Positions 39,417 to 49,378 of a DNA stretch of 64,000 bases are shown here, piece by piece (the first letter of the stretch is position 1; each line of letters begins with the position of its first letter). The notes under the pieces are model-generated. The model ran no database searches, had not been told where the DNA came from, and was given only the letters and a program-made list of their open reading frames with translations. The translations under genes were made by a program, and so were the position numbers. Source of the DNA: Rhizobium grahamii CCGE 502 (GTDB lineage Bacteria; Pseudomonadota; Alphaproteobacteria; Rhizobiales; Rhizobiaceae); contig NZ_AEYE02000021.1 of NCBI RefSeq assembly GCF_000298315.2, positions 83,402 to 147,401 on the forward strand. The letters are read 5' to 3'.

Positions 39417-39709
39417 GGCACTCCTCATTGCGAGATCAGCTACGCAAGTCAATACGCGTCAGATCATTGTATTGTTTCCAAAGAGGCCCGGCATCAGACC
39501 TATGGTAGCGGCGATGCAAGACTTTGGTCCCATTTTGCGAGCTTTTCATGAACCGCGGTGGGTATGTCCACCACCGCCTGATCAAAAAGCAATGCGGCTG
39601 AGAATAGCACCGCGATGCTCTCTTCTACTGTAACCGCACATTTTCGTCATCGCATGGAACTGGCTTATTCCAGGATCGTTACGTCTACCCGCGAAAAGGA
39701 AGCTTTGCC

Positions 39710-39952
39710 ATGAACGAGCAAGAACAGCGACGGCGCCAGCGCGCATACCAGATTTGGGAAGATGAGGGCCGTCCCGAGGGCCAACATCTCGATCATTGGG
39801 CGCGGGCGGAAGACCAGCATGAGGCTACAGAAGAGCAGGCTGCTGAAGTTACAGAAGCCAACCGGACCGCCAAAAAACAGTTCAACGATGGAGACACCAC
39901 GAAGGAGTCCGCCATGGATATCCAACCTCCGTCGATGACGAGTGCGGACTGA
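39710..39952 (+). CDS. DUF2934 domain protein
   Basis: The 80-residue protein begins MNEQEQRRRQRAYQIWEDEG and continues RPEGQHLDHWARAEDQHEAT. This R-AYxIWE-EGRPEGxxxxHWxxAE pattern defines DUF2934, a small family common in rhizobia and often near stress genes. The rest is an acidic, disordered tail. It is read alone, and the ATG follows GGAAG. The function is unknown. Confidence 0.9.
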   Translation: MNEQEQRRRQRAYQIWEDEGRPEGQHLDHWARAEDQHEATEEQAAEVTEANRTAKKQFNDGDTTKESAMDIQPPSMTSAD

Positions 39953-40145
39953 AACATCCGTCTCTCTGTTTGAGGCAAGAACCAGCACGTTGCGTGCCTC
40001 CAGGTGCAATCTGGGCCCACCCCGCGACTAATGCTTCCGCGCACCAGAGTGTTCGCCCATAGCGGACACCTATCTTCGATTGCAGACCCCGGTCGCATTC
40101 GGCTAAAAATCGCTTACAGCGCGACATGATTCTCCGGGGCGGGCC

Positions 40146-41300
40146 ATGCACATCCAGCCGCAACAGCGGATTTATATCTGCTTCTTCCTGTTTGCGGTCT
40201 CGATAGGAGCGACTTTGTCTCGCTTGCCCGACCTCCAGGATTTCCTGCAGATCGACAAGTGGGAATTGGGTCTCACCTTGATCTGCGCCGCGATAGGCGC
40301 TCTCTTGTCGTTGACGTTCTCCTCCCCGCTCGTCGCCCGCCTTGGTGCGCGCACCACGGCATTCATAACGGTTCTCGGAACCTCGGCTCTCTTGGCACTC
40401 GTGCCATGGATGACTGCAGCACCGTTTGTTTTCGGCCTTCTCTTCCTTGAAGGATTGTTACCCGGCGCACTCGAGATAAACTTGAACGTCGAGATCGATC
40501 GCATAGAGGCTCAGCTGGGCCGTGGGGTTATGAACAGGGCACATGGTTTCTGGAGCCTTGGCTTCTTCGTCACTGCCCTCGTCTCGGCAGCCGTCCGCCA
40601 GGCGGGAATTTCGATGCAGCTTCATCTCGCGCTGACGTTCACTTTCGTCCTTGTCGCTGGCGCGGCTGTCATCGGAGGAATGCGCAATGCCCCGGCCCGA
40701 CCAAACCTGGAACATGTTGATACTGGGCATATCGCTCTGCCCACGGCAGGGCTGATGCCACTATGCGCGATCGGAATTGCTGCCTTTCTTGTCGAGGGCG
40801 CAGGCATCGACTGGTCGGCAATTTACATGCGGGATGTTTTCCACTCCGAACCATTTATCGGAGGGCTGGGGCTCACCATGTTCACGTTCTTCATGGCTCT
40901 GGCACGGTTATTTGCGGATCCCTTTGTCGATCGCTTCGGCTCACGCCCCGTTGCCATTATCCTACTTCTTATATCTGGGGCGGGCCTCTGTGCTGTTTCT
41001 CTGGCGCCCCACGAGAATATCGCTCTGTTCGGGTTCGCACTGATGGGCGTCGGATGCAGTGCGGTCTATCCGCTAGCTGTCTCGGCAGCCGCTCAACGGG
41101 TAGACAGGGCAGCCCACGTCAACGTCGCGGCCCTGGGTCAGATGGCATTCGTGGTGTTTTTCCTGGCCCCGCCTCTCCTCGGCTTTGTCGCTGAATACGC
41201 TGGCATCCGTACCTCGTATTTCGTTTGTCTGCCGATCATCCTGACTGCGCTACTATGCGTCCGCTCCCTCTCCTTTCAACAGAAAGTCCTCACTGCGTAG
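40146..41300 (+). CDS. MFS transporter
   Basis: The 384-residue protein has about 12 membrane segments: FFLFAVSIGATLSRLPDLQD (TM1), LICAAIGALLSLTFSSPLVA (TM2), and so on to FVCLPIILTALLCVRSL. The VARLGARTT loop between TM2 and TM3 is an MFS motif-A variant. The closest relatives are sugar or drug exporters of the YbjJ/AraJ type, but the substrate cannot be assigned. It is flanked by unrelated short genes and appears to be a single transcription unit. Confidence 0.9.
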   Translation: MHIQPQQRIYICFFLFAVSIGATLSRLPDLQDFLQIDKWELGLTLICAAIGALLSLTFSSPLVARLGARTTAFITVLGTSALLALVPWMTAAPFVFGLLFLEGLLPGALEINLNVEIDRIEAQLGRGVMNRAHGFWSLGFFVTALVSAAVRQAGISMQLHLALTFTFVLVAGAAVIGGMRNAPARPNLEHVDTGHIALPTAGLMPLCAIGIAAFLVEGAGIDWSAIYMRDVFHSEPFIGGLGLTMFTFFMALARLFADPFVDRFGSRPVAIILLLISGAGLCAVSLAPHENIALFGFALMGVGCSAVYPLAVSAAAQRVDRAAHVNVAALGQMAFVVFFLAPPLLGFVAEYAGIRTSYFVCLPIILTALLCVRSLSFQQKVLTA

Positions 41301-41405
41301 ATGTTCGCAGGCTTTGCCTAGCGCGTCCCGATATTGCTCCACCCGCGTCGGGAACAAAGTCGACACTGGTCGATTGCTCATGTCTATCACGAAGGAGATG
41401 CAGAC

Positions 41406-41855
41406 ATGTCCAATGTTGTTAGAACCGGCGAAGATGGCGTCAACAACGCGACCAGCTCCACGACTTTCGGGCAATCCGTGGAGAGCCAGGCCCAAATGCG
41501 GGATGCTAAAGCTCAAAGCGCGTCCGATCTTGCTGGGCCGCTAAACATCTACCGCCTGGAACCGCTCGCGGCGCCTGATGACCCGCGGTGGAATAATGCT
41601 ACAAATCACGGTGTGGTTGTCGTTGCCGCGCGGACTTCAGGCGATGCGCGCATCGTCGCCGCCAGTCGAGAGCTGGATTTCATGGAAATAGACGCTGCGC
41701 CTGCAGAGGACGTGACAACTGCTAATGCAAGCGCCTTTCGTGATGACAAGCTCTACACCGTGATCGAAATTGATCGCAACCGCGCCGATCTAACGAGGGG
41801 AGTGATTTCTGGCGAGATTTCTGTCAACACGATTCTCCCCATGCAGGTCGACTAG
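41406..41855 (+). CDS. Hypothetical protein
   Basis: The ATG at 41406 follows AAGGAG; the product has 149 residues. It has a Ser/Thr/Asn-rich N-terminus and then a mixed alpha/beta segment, LNIYRLEPLAAPDDPRWNNA and VVVAARTSGDARIVAASREL, ending DLTRGVISGEISVNTILPM. The composition is normal for a cytoplasmic protein. A similar short protein is often found near glycogen and stress genes in rhizobia. No domain is recognised; the function is unknown. Confidence 0.6.
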   Translation: MSNVVRTGEDGVNNATSSTTFGQSVESQAQMRDAKAQSASDLAGPLNIYRLEPLAAPDDPRWNNATNHGVVVVAARTSGDARIVAASRELDFMEIDAAPAEDVTTANASAFRDDKLYTVIEIDRNRADLTRGVISGEISVNTILPMQVD

Positions 41856-42015
41856 ATACCCGGGAAGGCAAGGCAGGACGGTTGGATGCACCGTTCCTGC
41901 ACCTTCAGAAACAAAGCACGTCATCACGGCATCCCGGAAAGCCAGCCGGACACGAGCGTGGAACAAAGGGACGAAACATGTGTTCCTATCGCGCTGACCA
42001 CATCCGGGGACATTC

Positions 42016-44097
42016 ATGCCGCAAAAATCCCAGTTCGACGTCGAGGCAGGTGACCATTTCGCTCTCGGCGCGACACCTGATGCCGATGGCGTCAACTTCG
42101 CTCTCTTCTCAGCTCATGCCGAACGGGTTGAGCTTTGCCTCTTCGATGCCAACGGTAACAACGAACAACGTATCGAGCTTCCAGAATATACCAACGAAAT
42201 CTGGCATGGCCGCATCCCGGGTTTGAAGCCCGGTGCGCTTTACGGGTACAGGGTTCACGGGCCTCATGATCCGGAAAACGGCCATCGCTTCAACCCCAAT
42301 AAACTTCTCATTGATCCATACGCTCGGGAAATTGTCGGAGACATCCGTTGGGGTCAATCCTGCTTTGGTTATGATCTGGAAAGTGAGGAAAAGGACCTGT
42401 CCTTCAACGAAGCCGACAGCGCGCCTGACATGCCAAAATGCCGTGTGGTCGACCCGACCGACTTCGGCTCCATCGACGATGTAAATCCCGGCATACCCTG
42501 GTCGCGTTCCATCTTCTACGAGGCGCATGTGAAGGGGATGACCCAATTGCATCCTGCGGTCCCCGAAAAGTTGCGGGGAACGTTCGAGGGCTTGGCGCAC
42601 CGGGAGATCGTTGAGTACGTAAAGAGCCTTGGAATCACATCGATCGAGCTCCTCCCCGTCCACTATTTTCCTGACGATGCCCACCTTCTCGACAGGGGCC
42701 TGAGGAATTATTGGGGGTATAATACGATCGGCTTCTTCGCACCTGCTTCTCGCTACTACGGGCCGCGTGGCCTATCGGGCTTCCGAGAGATGGTGCGCGC
42801 TTTCCATGATGCGGGAATAGAGGTCATCCTTGATGTCGTCTACAATCATACCGCGGAGGGAAACGAGCTCGGACCCACCCTTTCCTTCAAGGGCATCGAC
42901 AATTTCTCCTATTACCGCACGATGCCCGACGAAGCACGCTACTACATCAACGACACCGGCACCGGAAACACCGTCAACACATCGCATCCCCGCGTACTGC
43001 AAATGATCACGGATTCCTTGCGCTACTGGGCGCAGGTCATGAATATTGACGGATTCCGCTTCGACCTCGGCACGATCCTCGGACGAGAACCACAGGGTTT
43101 CGACCAGCGAGGTGGCTTTTTCGATGCAGTTGGACAGGATCCGGTCCTTTCCCGTATCAAGCTGATCGGAGAACCGTGGGACATCGGACCGGGCGGCTAT
43201 CAGGTCGGTGGTTTCCCTCCCGGCTGGTCAGAATGGAACGACAAATACCGCGATACAATGCGCGATTACTGGAAGGACGAGGATGGCACCGCGCGCGACT
43301 TCGCCGCTCGCGTGCTCGGATCGGGCGACATTTATGACTTCCGGGGGCGCAGGCCCTGGGCAAGCGTCAATTTCGTGACGGCGCATGACGGATTCACGCT
43401 GAACGACCTCGTCTCGTATAACGAAAAACACAACGAAGCGAATGGTGAAGACAACCAGGATGGTCACGACCACAACAGGAGCTTCAATTACGGGGTCGAG
43501 GGCCCGACCGACGACGAGGGGATCAATCTTGTTCGCGATCGCCAGAAGAGGAATTTCCTGGCCACCCTCCTCATGTCTCACGGCGTACCGATGCTGTTGG
43601 CTGGCGACGAGTTCGGCCGCAGCCAGATGGGTAACAACAATGGGTATTGCCAGGATAGCGAAATAAGTTGGCTGCATTGGGAGGGGCTGCCGGAAAGTGC
43701 ACAGGTTTTGCGAAACTTCACAACTCGGCTGATCGCGCTCCGTAAGGAACAACCACTCCTGCGTCGTGAAAGCTGGCGCAATGGCCTCGCGATCACCTGG
43801 CTCAACCCTGGGGGCGGTGAGCAGACCGATGACCACTGGGACGATGAGGGAAGCACGACACTCGGACTTCGTCTTACCGGTGAGCATCTGGGCGACAATG
43901 AAAACTCCTGGACGGACGTGCTGGTCTTGTTCAATCCTCATGACGGTCAGGTCCCGTTCAATCTGCCACCCATCGAAGACGGCAGATGGATCGTAGAGCT
44001 CACAACCGCCGATCCCGACGCGAAGAATGTCGATCTGGACGAAGGGGATCACTATGATCTGGAGCCCAGGAGCCTGGTCCTTCTGAGGCGAGCTTGA
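42016..44097 (+). CDS. glgX: Glycogen debranching protein GlgX
   Basis: The 693-residue protein has a CBM48 N-terminal domain (ANFALF-like FALFSAHAERVELCLF) and a GH13 barrel. Catalytic blocks are GFRFDLGTILG (nucleophile Asp), KLIGEPWDIGPGGY (acid Glu) and NFVTAHDGFTLNDLVSYNEK (third Asp), with the YWGYNTIGFFAP and DVVYNHTAEGNE motifs of GlgX/isoamylase. It hydrolyses alpha-1,6 branches of phosphorylase-limit dextrins. No other glycogen genes are next to it, so it is a single-gene copy on this replicon. The length is the usual one for GlgX. Confidence 0.96.
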   Translation: MPQKSQFDVEAGDHFALGATPDADGVNFALFSAHAERVELCLFDANGNNEQRIELPEYTNEIWHGRIPGLKPGALYGYRVHGPHDPENGHRFNPNKLLIDPYAREIVGDIRWGQSCFGYDLESEEKDLSFNEADSAPDMPKCRVVDPTDFGSIDDVNPGIPWSRSIFYEAHVKGMTQLHPAVPEKLRGTFEGLAHREIVEYVKSLGITSIELLPVHYFPDDAHLLDRGLRNYWGYNTIGFFAPASRYYGPRGLSGFREMVRAFHDAGIEVILDVVYNHTAEGNELGPTLSFKGIDNFSYYRTMPDEARYYINDTGTGNTVNTSHPRVLQMITDSLRYWAQVMNIDGFRFDLGTILGREPQGFDQRGGFFDAVGQDPVLSRIKLIGEPWDIGPGGYQVGGFPPGWSEWNDKYRDTMRDYWKDEDGTARDFAARVLGSGDIYDFRGRRPWASVNFVTAHDGFTLNDLVSYNEKHNEANGEDNQDGHDHNRSFNYGVEGPTDDEGINLVRDRQKRNFLATLLMSHGVPMLLAGDEFGRSQMGNNNGYCQDSEISWLHWEGLPESAQVLRNFTTRLIALRKEQPLLRRESWRNGLAITWLNPGGGEQTDDHWDDEGSTTLGLRLTGEHLGDNENSWTDVLVLFNPHDGQVPFNLPPIEDGRWIVELTTADPDAKNVDLDEGDHYDLEPRSLVLLRRA

Positions 44098-44322
44098 GCG
44101 GGTGAAGAAGCGCGAGCCTCTCTGTTCACGCGTAAAGCTACCTTGCCTGGACGTTGGGCTTGCGTCAGCTTGGCCCAAGCCGGTGCATAAGGTTCACGAA
44201 AGCGTTGCACTGCTTGCCTCGACAACCGCAGACGCTTCTTGCCCGCGCGGCGATTAACGAGCCATTCCGGAACATCGATCGCTTTCGCGGGTTGATGGAG
44301 CGACCGCCTCAGAGGAATTTGG

Positions 44323-45144
44323 ATGAGCGTGCCTCCTATGACATCCGAAACGTCCGACAGTCCCATGATGAAGGCACGGGCTATCCCGCAGCTCATCGAT
44401 CCTGACGCTGAGCCATTCGTGGCCAAGGCAATCGAGGAACTTGCACTTTCCGAAATGCCTTTTCTGGTTGCAGGGACTTACGCAGTCAGTGCCTACACCG
44501 GCATCTCTCGCCTCACAAAGGATCTCGACATATTCTGCAAGGCCGGAGATTACGCCCGCATCCTTGGATATTTCAAAAAACGCAACTATGAAATTGCAGT
44601 CGAGGATGAGCGTTGGATCGGGAAGGTACTGAAAGGAAAACACTTTTTTGATGTCATCTTCGCGTCATCGAATGGCACCATGCCGGTCGGCGATGCGTGG
44701 TTTGATGACGCCCGGCTCATCGAACTGTGCGGGTTTCCCGTTCGAATCGTCAGTCCAACCGAACTGATCTGGTCGAAATGCTTCATTCAACTCAGACACC
44801 GATATGATGGTGCTGATATCGCCCACGTCATCTTGCGGGCCAGCAACGAAATCGATTGGACGAGATTGCTTGGATATCTCGAAGTGCATTGGGAGGTGCT
44901 TCTTATCCATCTCCTGAACTTTCGATGGATATATCCTACGGAGCGGGACAGGGTTCCCCAGTGGCTTCTGGACGAACTGATTGATCGCCTGAAGGCTCAG
45001 CGCGAGCTGCCCCTGCCGCAAATGCGTATCTGCCGCGGGCGAATGTACTCACGCATCGACTACGAGATTGATGTGAAAGAGTGGGGCTTCGCAGATGTCG
45101 GCGGCGAAGGCGATGTGGGAGGCAGTTGGGAGATCGATGAATGA
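44323..45144 (+). CDS. Nucleotidyltransferase-fold protein
   Basis: The 273-residue protein has the nucleotidyltransferase pattern FLVAGTYAVSAYTGISRLTK followed by KDLDIF (catalytic Asp pair), the third acidic position in KGKHFFDVIFASS, and PTELIWSKCFI and RHRYDGADIAHVI further on. These resemble the AbiEii/DUF6036-type family. The ATG (44323) follows GAGG. It overlaps the metallophosphoesterase gene by four bases (ATGA), so the two form an operon. A transferase/phosphoesterase pair suggests addition and removal of a nucleotidyl or phosphate group, but the target is unknown. Confidence 0.8.
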   Translation: MSVPPMTSETSDSPMMKARAIPQLIDPDAEPFVAKAIEELALSEMPFLVAGTYAVSAYTGISRLTKDLDIFCKAGDYARILGYFKKRNYEIAVEDERWIGKVLKGKHFFDVIFASSNGTMPVGDAWFDDARLIELCGFPVRIVSPTELIWSKCFIQLRHRYDGADIAHVILRASNEIDWTRLLGYLEVHWEVLLIHLLNFRWIYPTERDRVPQWLLDELIDRLKAQRELPLPQMRICRGRMYSRIDYEIDVKEWGFADVGGEGDVGGSWEIDE

Positions 45145-45860
45145 ATAATGCAGGCAAGCTCAAGGTGGCAGCAGTCGCGGACCTGCATGTGAAGGAGGAT
45201 GGAAAAACCTCGTATAAGGATATGTTTACGGAGATATCGAGTGTTGCCGACGTTTTGGTCATTGCGGGCGATTTGACAGATCTCGGCAAACCAAAGGAGG
45301 CCGAGTTGCTGGCAGCGGATTTGCGAAGCTGCACAATCCCGGTCGTCGCCGTCCTGGGCAACCATGATTATGAGAGCGGGATGGTTGAGGAAGTATCCAC
45401 TTTGCTAACCGGCGCAGGGGTCATACTCCTTGACGGCAATCCAACCGAGATAAACGGTGCGGCCTTCGTCGGCGTCAAGGGTTTCGCCGGCGGTTTCGGC
45501 CGATACATGCTTAGCTCTTTTGGAGAAAGCGCCATCAAGGCCATGGTTGCCGAAAGCGTCGAAGAATCCATGCGGCTGGAAAACGCACTACGCAGGGTCA
45601 GGTCGGACCGCGCAATGGTGGTGCTTCACTATGCACCGATTGCCGAGACCGTCGAGGGCGAACCCCGGGAAATCTATCCATTTCTCGGATCATCGAGACT
45701 TGCGGAAACCATCGACCGATTCAACGTGGCGGCGGTCGTACACGGTCATGCTCACGGCGGAACCTATGAAGGAAAAACACCACGGGGCGCTCCGGTGTAC
45801 AACGTCGCAGCCCACGTCGAAAAGCCAAACGGGAAGCCATACGCAATCCTTGAACTTTGA
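45141..45860 (+). CDS. Metallophosphoesterase
   Basis: The 239-residue calcineurin-like enzyme has all the metal motifs: VAAVADLHVKEDG (DxH), VIAGDLTDLG (GDxxD-like), VAVLGNHDYESG (GNHD), VVLHYAP and VVHGHAHGG (GHxH). It binds two metal ions in the active site. It is translationally coupled to the nucleotidyltransferase-fold gene. The substrate is unknown; the pairing implies that it acts on the product of that neighbour. Confidence 0.93.
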   Translation: MNNAGKLKVAAVADLHVKEDGKTSYKDMFTEISSVADVLVIAGDLTDLGKPKEAELLAADLRSCTIPVVAVLGNHDYESGMVEEVSTLLTGAGVILLDGNPTEINGAAFVGVKGFAGGFGRYMLSSFGESAIKAMVAESVEESMRLENALRRVRSDRAMVVLHYAPIAETVEGEPREIYPFLGSSRLAETIDRFNVAAVVHGHAHGGTYEGKTPRGAPVYNVAAHVEKPNGKPYAILEL

Positions 45861-45922
45861 CCTCAACTGACGTTGCGGCATGAACTTTTCGGAGCAGAAC
45901 CGGACCTCCTTCATCACGTGCG

Positions 45923-47257
45923 TCAGCCAGGCGTGACACGCCAGACGGTATTGCCTGCATCATCAGCAATAAGCAGCGCACCCGCCTTGTCCATCGCCAG
46001 ACCGACAGGTCTGCCCCTGGCTTCATTCTTTTCGCTCAGGAAGCCGGTGACGATGTCGACCGGCGTTCCGCTCGGCACGCCTGCTGCGAACGGCACGTAG
46101 ACGACCTTATAGCCATTGAAGGAGTGTCGGTTCCAACTGCCATGTTCGCCAACAAAGGCACCTCCCGCGTAGGCAGCAGTGAGGCCCTGTCCTTGGTTGA
46201 AGACTAGCCCCAGCGGGGCAACATGAGAACCGAGGGCATAATCAGGCGGGATCGCCTTTTCAACGAGGTCAGGCCTTTGCGGCATCACGCGTGGATCCAC
46301 GTTCTTTCCGTAATAGCTGTATGGCCACCCATAAAAACCGCCTTCCTTCACCGACGTCATATAGTCGGGAACGAGGTTGGGCCCGAGTTCGTCACGTTCG
46401 TTGACGACCGTCCAGAGCGCCTTTGTCGACGGTTCAAAGGTCAGGCCGTTAGGATTGCGAAGGCCGTCTGCGAAAATCCGAGCTCTACCCGATGCGCGAT
46501 CCACCTCCCAGATTGCTGCCCGTCCCTTTTCGGCCTCAATGCCGTTTTCCGTGATGTTGCTGTTTGACCCCACACCGACATAGAGGCGCGAACCGTCCTC
46601 ACTCGCCACGAGGCTCTTTGTCCAGTGATGATCGATCGGCCCGCCCGGCAATTCGGTCAGACGCGTCCCCGAGTCAGAGATTTTCGTATCACCTTCCTTG
46701 TAGGGATATCGCATGATCGCATCCGTGTTGGCGACGTAGAGTTCATCACCCACGAGAGCGATACCGAACGGCGAATTCAGATGTTCCAGGAAGATCTCCT
46801 TGATATCGGCCTTTCCGTCACCGTCTGTGTCGCGTAGAAGCGTAATTCTATTGGCTGGCTTTCCGCCCCCGCTGTTGGTAGCGAAGGCTTGGACTAAGCC
46901 CATGATGATGTCTTTGGGGCGCTTCGGCGATGCTTCTGGAGGCGCCACCGACTCGACCACCAGCACGTCGCCATTCGGCAGCGGGTATACCGATCTTGGG
47001 TGCTGCAGTCCCTGCGCGAGAGCCGCAATCTTCAGACCCGACGCTACCGAAGGCGTTTCGTTGTTCCTCCAACCGACGACCTTGGCGAGATGCATCGGAG
47101 GGAAGAGATACTGGGACTGTTGAGGCAGATCGGGTTTCGGACCAACGCCACTGGATGGATCCGGATCATCGTCACCGCATGAAACCAATACGGTCGAAGC
47201 CAATAATATTGAACAGGCCCGGACCTTCACGCTGGCTGAAAATCCTGTCATGGTCAT
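45923..47257 (-). CDS. Sorbosone dehydrogenase / PQQ-type beta-propeller lipoprotein
   Basis: The protein has 444 residues from the ATG at 47257, which overlaps the stop of the DUF2231 gene (ATGA). The N-terminus ACSILLASTVLVSCGDDD is a lipoprotein signal, with the acylated Cys in VLVSC. The rest is a six-bladed beta-propeller of the L-sorbosone/glucose dehydrogenase family: VLVVESVAPPEA, GLRNPNGLTFEP, GWPYSYYGKN, VGEHGSWNR. Such enzymes oxidise sugars in the periplasm with PQQ. PQQ synthesis genes are not in the window. It is probably anchored to a membrane facing the periplasm. Confidence 0.9.
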   Translation of the reverse strand: MTMTGFSASVKVRACSILLASTVLVSCGDDDPDPSSGVGPKPDLPQQSQYLFPPMHLAKVVGWRNNETPSVASGLKIAALAQGLQHPRSVYPLPNGDVLVVESVAPPEASPKRPKDIIMGLVQAFATNSGGGKPANRITLLRDTDGDGKADIKEIFLEHLNSPFGIALVGDELYVANTDAIMRYPYKEGDTKISDSGTRLTELPGGPIDHHWTKSLVASEDGSRLYVGVGSNSNITENGIEAEKGRAAIWEVDRASGRARIFADGLRNPNGLTFEPSTKALWTVVNERDELGPNLVPDYMTSVKEGGFYGWPYSYYGKNVDPRVMPQRPDLVEKAIPPDYALGSHVAPLGLVFNQGQGLTAAYAGGAFVGEHGSWNRHSFNGYKVVYVPFAAGVPSGTPVDIVTGFLSEKNEARGRPVGLAMDKAGALLIADDAGNTVWRVTPG

Positions 47258-47730
47258 GAACCCTCTGCTGGATGACGCTGTACGCCGGCACCAACCAACG
47301 CGCCGATGACGATTGCCACGAATGTTGCCATTGACAACGCCAAGCCGGTCGGTACCACCGACGTCCAGGCGTCTCTGCTGTGAATGAGCGTGTTGACAAA
47401 GCTGAGGACGAATGCTGCTGCAAGACATCCGAGGTAGAGGACAAGACGCAATCGGGCCATCGGCAGAACGCCGCGCATCCAATCCGCAATAATCGCTATC
47501 GCTCCGATGACGCCCATCACCAAGCCTGCCGCGAGAAGCCAGGCTGAAAAATTTGCCCAGGTCATTTCAGCTGTCTTCCAATAGGCAATGTCGGTCAGCA
47601 GGGCGCCGGTAAAACAGGTTGCCGCGAAATGCAGCGGAATGGAGCGGAAGGAGGTCCTTGGGACCACGGGTTGTGCGGGGAGCAGAGCTTGGTATGGCAT
47701 GACATTGATCCGGCTGAACGTTCGGGTCAA
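47254..47730 (-). CDS. DUF2231 membrane protein
   Basis: The 158-residue protein has four membrane segments: IPLHFAATCFTGALLTDIAY, WLLAAGLVMGVIGAIAIIAD, LVLYLGCLAAAFVLSFVNTL and GLALSMATFVAIVIGALVGA. The LTDIAYW and HSRDAW motifs are typical of DUF2231, which is often found with sorbosone-dehydrogenase-like lipoproteins. The ATG at 47700 is an alternative start. Its stop overlaps the start of the lipoprotein gene. It may anchor or feed electrons from the dehydrogenase to the respiratory chain (inference). Confidence 0.88.
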   Translation of the reverse strand: MTRTFSRINVMPYQALLPAQPVVPRTSFRSIPLHFAATCFTGALLTDIAYWKTAEMTWANFSAWLLAAGLVMGVIGAIAIIADWMRGVLPMARLRLVLYLGCLAAAFVLSFVNTLIHSRDAWTSVVPTGLALSMATFVAIVIGALVGAGVQRHPAEGS

Positions 47731-47860
47731 ACGACCCGGCAGCTCGAATGTTCCAGCGCCAGACGTTGCAGCCGTTAGCCAGCACCTCGACCTGGGCTGG
47801 AACCCATAAGCCTGCTCACGCGTTACGCGAGACTTCTATGGCAACGGAAAACGGGACAGA

Positions 47861-49378
47861 ATGCTGGAGTTTCAAAACGTGGGCGCCCCGAAAGCGGTCA
47901 ATCCAATCAACCTGGTTGGCTCAGCCTTTCGACAGGGTCAACCGGTCTTGCCTGGGCAATCGGTCATCCGCCCGGGGCGGAATGCCTGGCGGAGCGGATT
48001 TGCGGACAAGGCTGCATTCCTCATCGATGGCGCAGCCTATTTTTCCGCCCTGGACCAAGCGCTGAGGCAGGGCCGCCGCGAAATCTGGATCGTCGGCTGG
48101 GACTTCAATCCAGACATCCAACTGAGACCTAGGACGAGCACGGAAACACTTGGCGAACTGCTTCTCTCCTTGGTCGACATCCATCCGCAATTGCAGGTGC
48201 GGATCCTCGTCTGGGGAATGGGACCAATCTATTCAGGCAAGTCCTTGCAGCTCTTCCGTCGCAATCCCATCTCTCACCCGCAGATTTCCTTGCGCTTCGA
48301 TTTTCGTCACCCCCTTCGCGCATGCCACCATCAAAAGCTTGTATCCATTGACAGAAACCTCGCCTTTTTGGGTGGGGTTGACCTTACCGCCAGGCGATGG
48401 GACGAGCCTGACCATCGCGTATCAAACCCGTTGCGTCGCTCCCCCGACGGCACGCCTTACGAGCCGGTTCACGATATCCAGTGTGTCATCTCGGGCACGG
48501 CAGCACAGCTGGTCGGGGACGTCGCGCGCCGTCGCTGGAAGAAAGCAACGGGCGAAAAAATCGAGGCCCCCACGAGACCGTCGAATATCTGGCCGGCCAT
48601 CGCTGCCGAGATGGAAAGTATTCCTGCCGCGATTGCGTTGACCGAACCCGGTCTCATAGGGAAAAGAGGACGATATGAGGCGCGACGGCTCACGAGGGAC
48701 GCCATCGCTTCCGCACGGCGTCTGATCTACGTCGAAACACAGTACCTTGCGTCTTCCAGTGTCGCTCGGGCGATCGCGAAGCGACTAAAAGAGCCAGATG
48801 GACCTGAAATCGTGGTCGTCGTTACAAAAAGCTCGCACGGCTTTATCGAAAAGGTCGCAATGGGGAACAACCGGGACCGGTTGATCCGACGTCTCAAGCG
48901 CGTCGACCGTCATGATCGACTGAAAGTTATGTATGCCGTCGTTCCGGACGAGCAAATCGGCGAGCAGGAGCTTAATGTTCACTCGAAGCTGATCGTTGTT
49001 GATGATCGCTTTATGCGCATCGGTTCATCCAACCTCAACAACCGATCCGAAGGCTTGGATACCGAATGTGATCTTGCCCTCGAGGCAAATTGCCAGATGC
49101 ATCAAGAAGCGATGTCTGCCCTGCGACATCGCCTAATGGCAGAGCATCTAGACACGAGTCCGGCAAAAGTCAGCGAGTTGGAACGGTCTTGCAACTCAAT
49201 GCTGATGACAATCGATAAGCTTAATACGGGGCAACGAAGACTGAAAGAATTCCCCATCGATATCCAGGGAAGAACGGAATTGTTTCCGGGTACATTGTTT
49301 GTGGATCCCCGCAAACCCTACTGGCCCCTACAGCGACTGCGCCTGCGCCTCGGTCGCATCCTGAGTGGACACGGTTGA
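47861..49378 (+). CDS. Phospholipase D/cardiolipin synthase-like protein (ClsB-like)
   Basis: The 505-residue protein has two HKD motifs: CHHQKLVSIDRNLAFLGG at about residue 155 and NVHSKLIVVDDRFMRIGSSN at about 373. Two HKD motifs make one active site that transfers phosphatidyl groups through a phosphohistidine. The neighbours are a YbhN-like protein and an endonuclease/exonuclease/phosphatase-family protein, as in the ybhN-clsB-ybhP locus of E. coli. A role in making cardiolipin or a related lipid is likely. The last 51 bases overlap the convergent YbhN-like gene. Confidence 0.9.
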   Translation: MLEFQNVGAPKAVNPINLVGSAFRQGQPVLPGQSVIRPGRNAWRSGFADKAAFLIDGAAYFSALDQALRQGRREIWIVGWDFNPDIQLRPRTSTETLGELLLSLVDIHPQLQVRILVWGMGPIYSGKSLQLFRRNPISHPQISLRFDFRHPLRACHHQKLVSIDRNLAFLGGVDLTARRWDEPDHRVSNPLRRSPDGTPYEPVHDIQCVISGTAAQLVGDVARRRWKKATGEKIEAPTRPSNIWPAIAAEMESIPAAIALTEPGLIGKRGRYEARRLTRDAIASARRLIYVETQYLASSSVARAIAKRLKEPDGPEIVVVVTKSSHGFIEKVAMGNNRDRLIRRLKRVDRHDRLKVMYAVVPDEQIGEQELNVHSKLIVVDDRFMRIGSSNLNNRSEGLDTECDLALEANCQMHQEAMSALRHRLMAEHLDTSPAKVSELERSCNSMLMTIDKLNTGQRRLKEFPIDIQGRTELFPGTLFVDPRKPYWPLQRLRLRLGRILSGHG

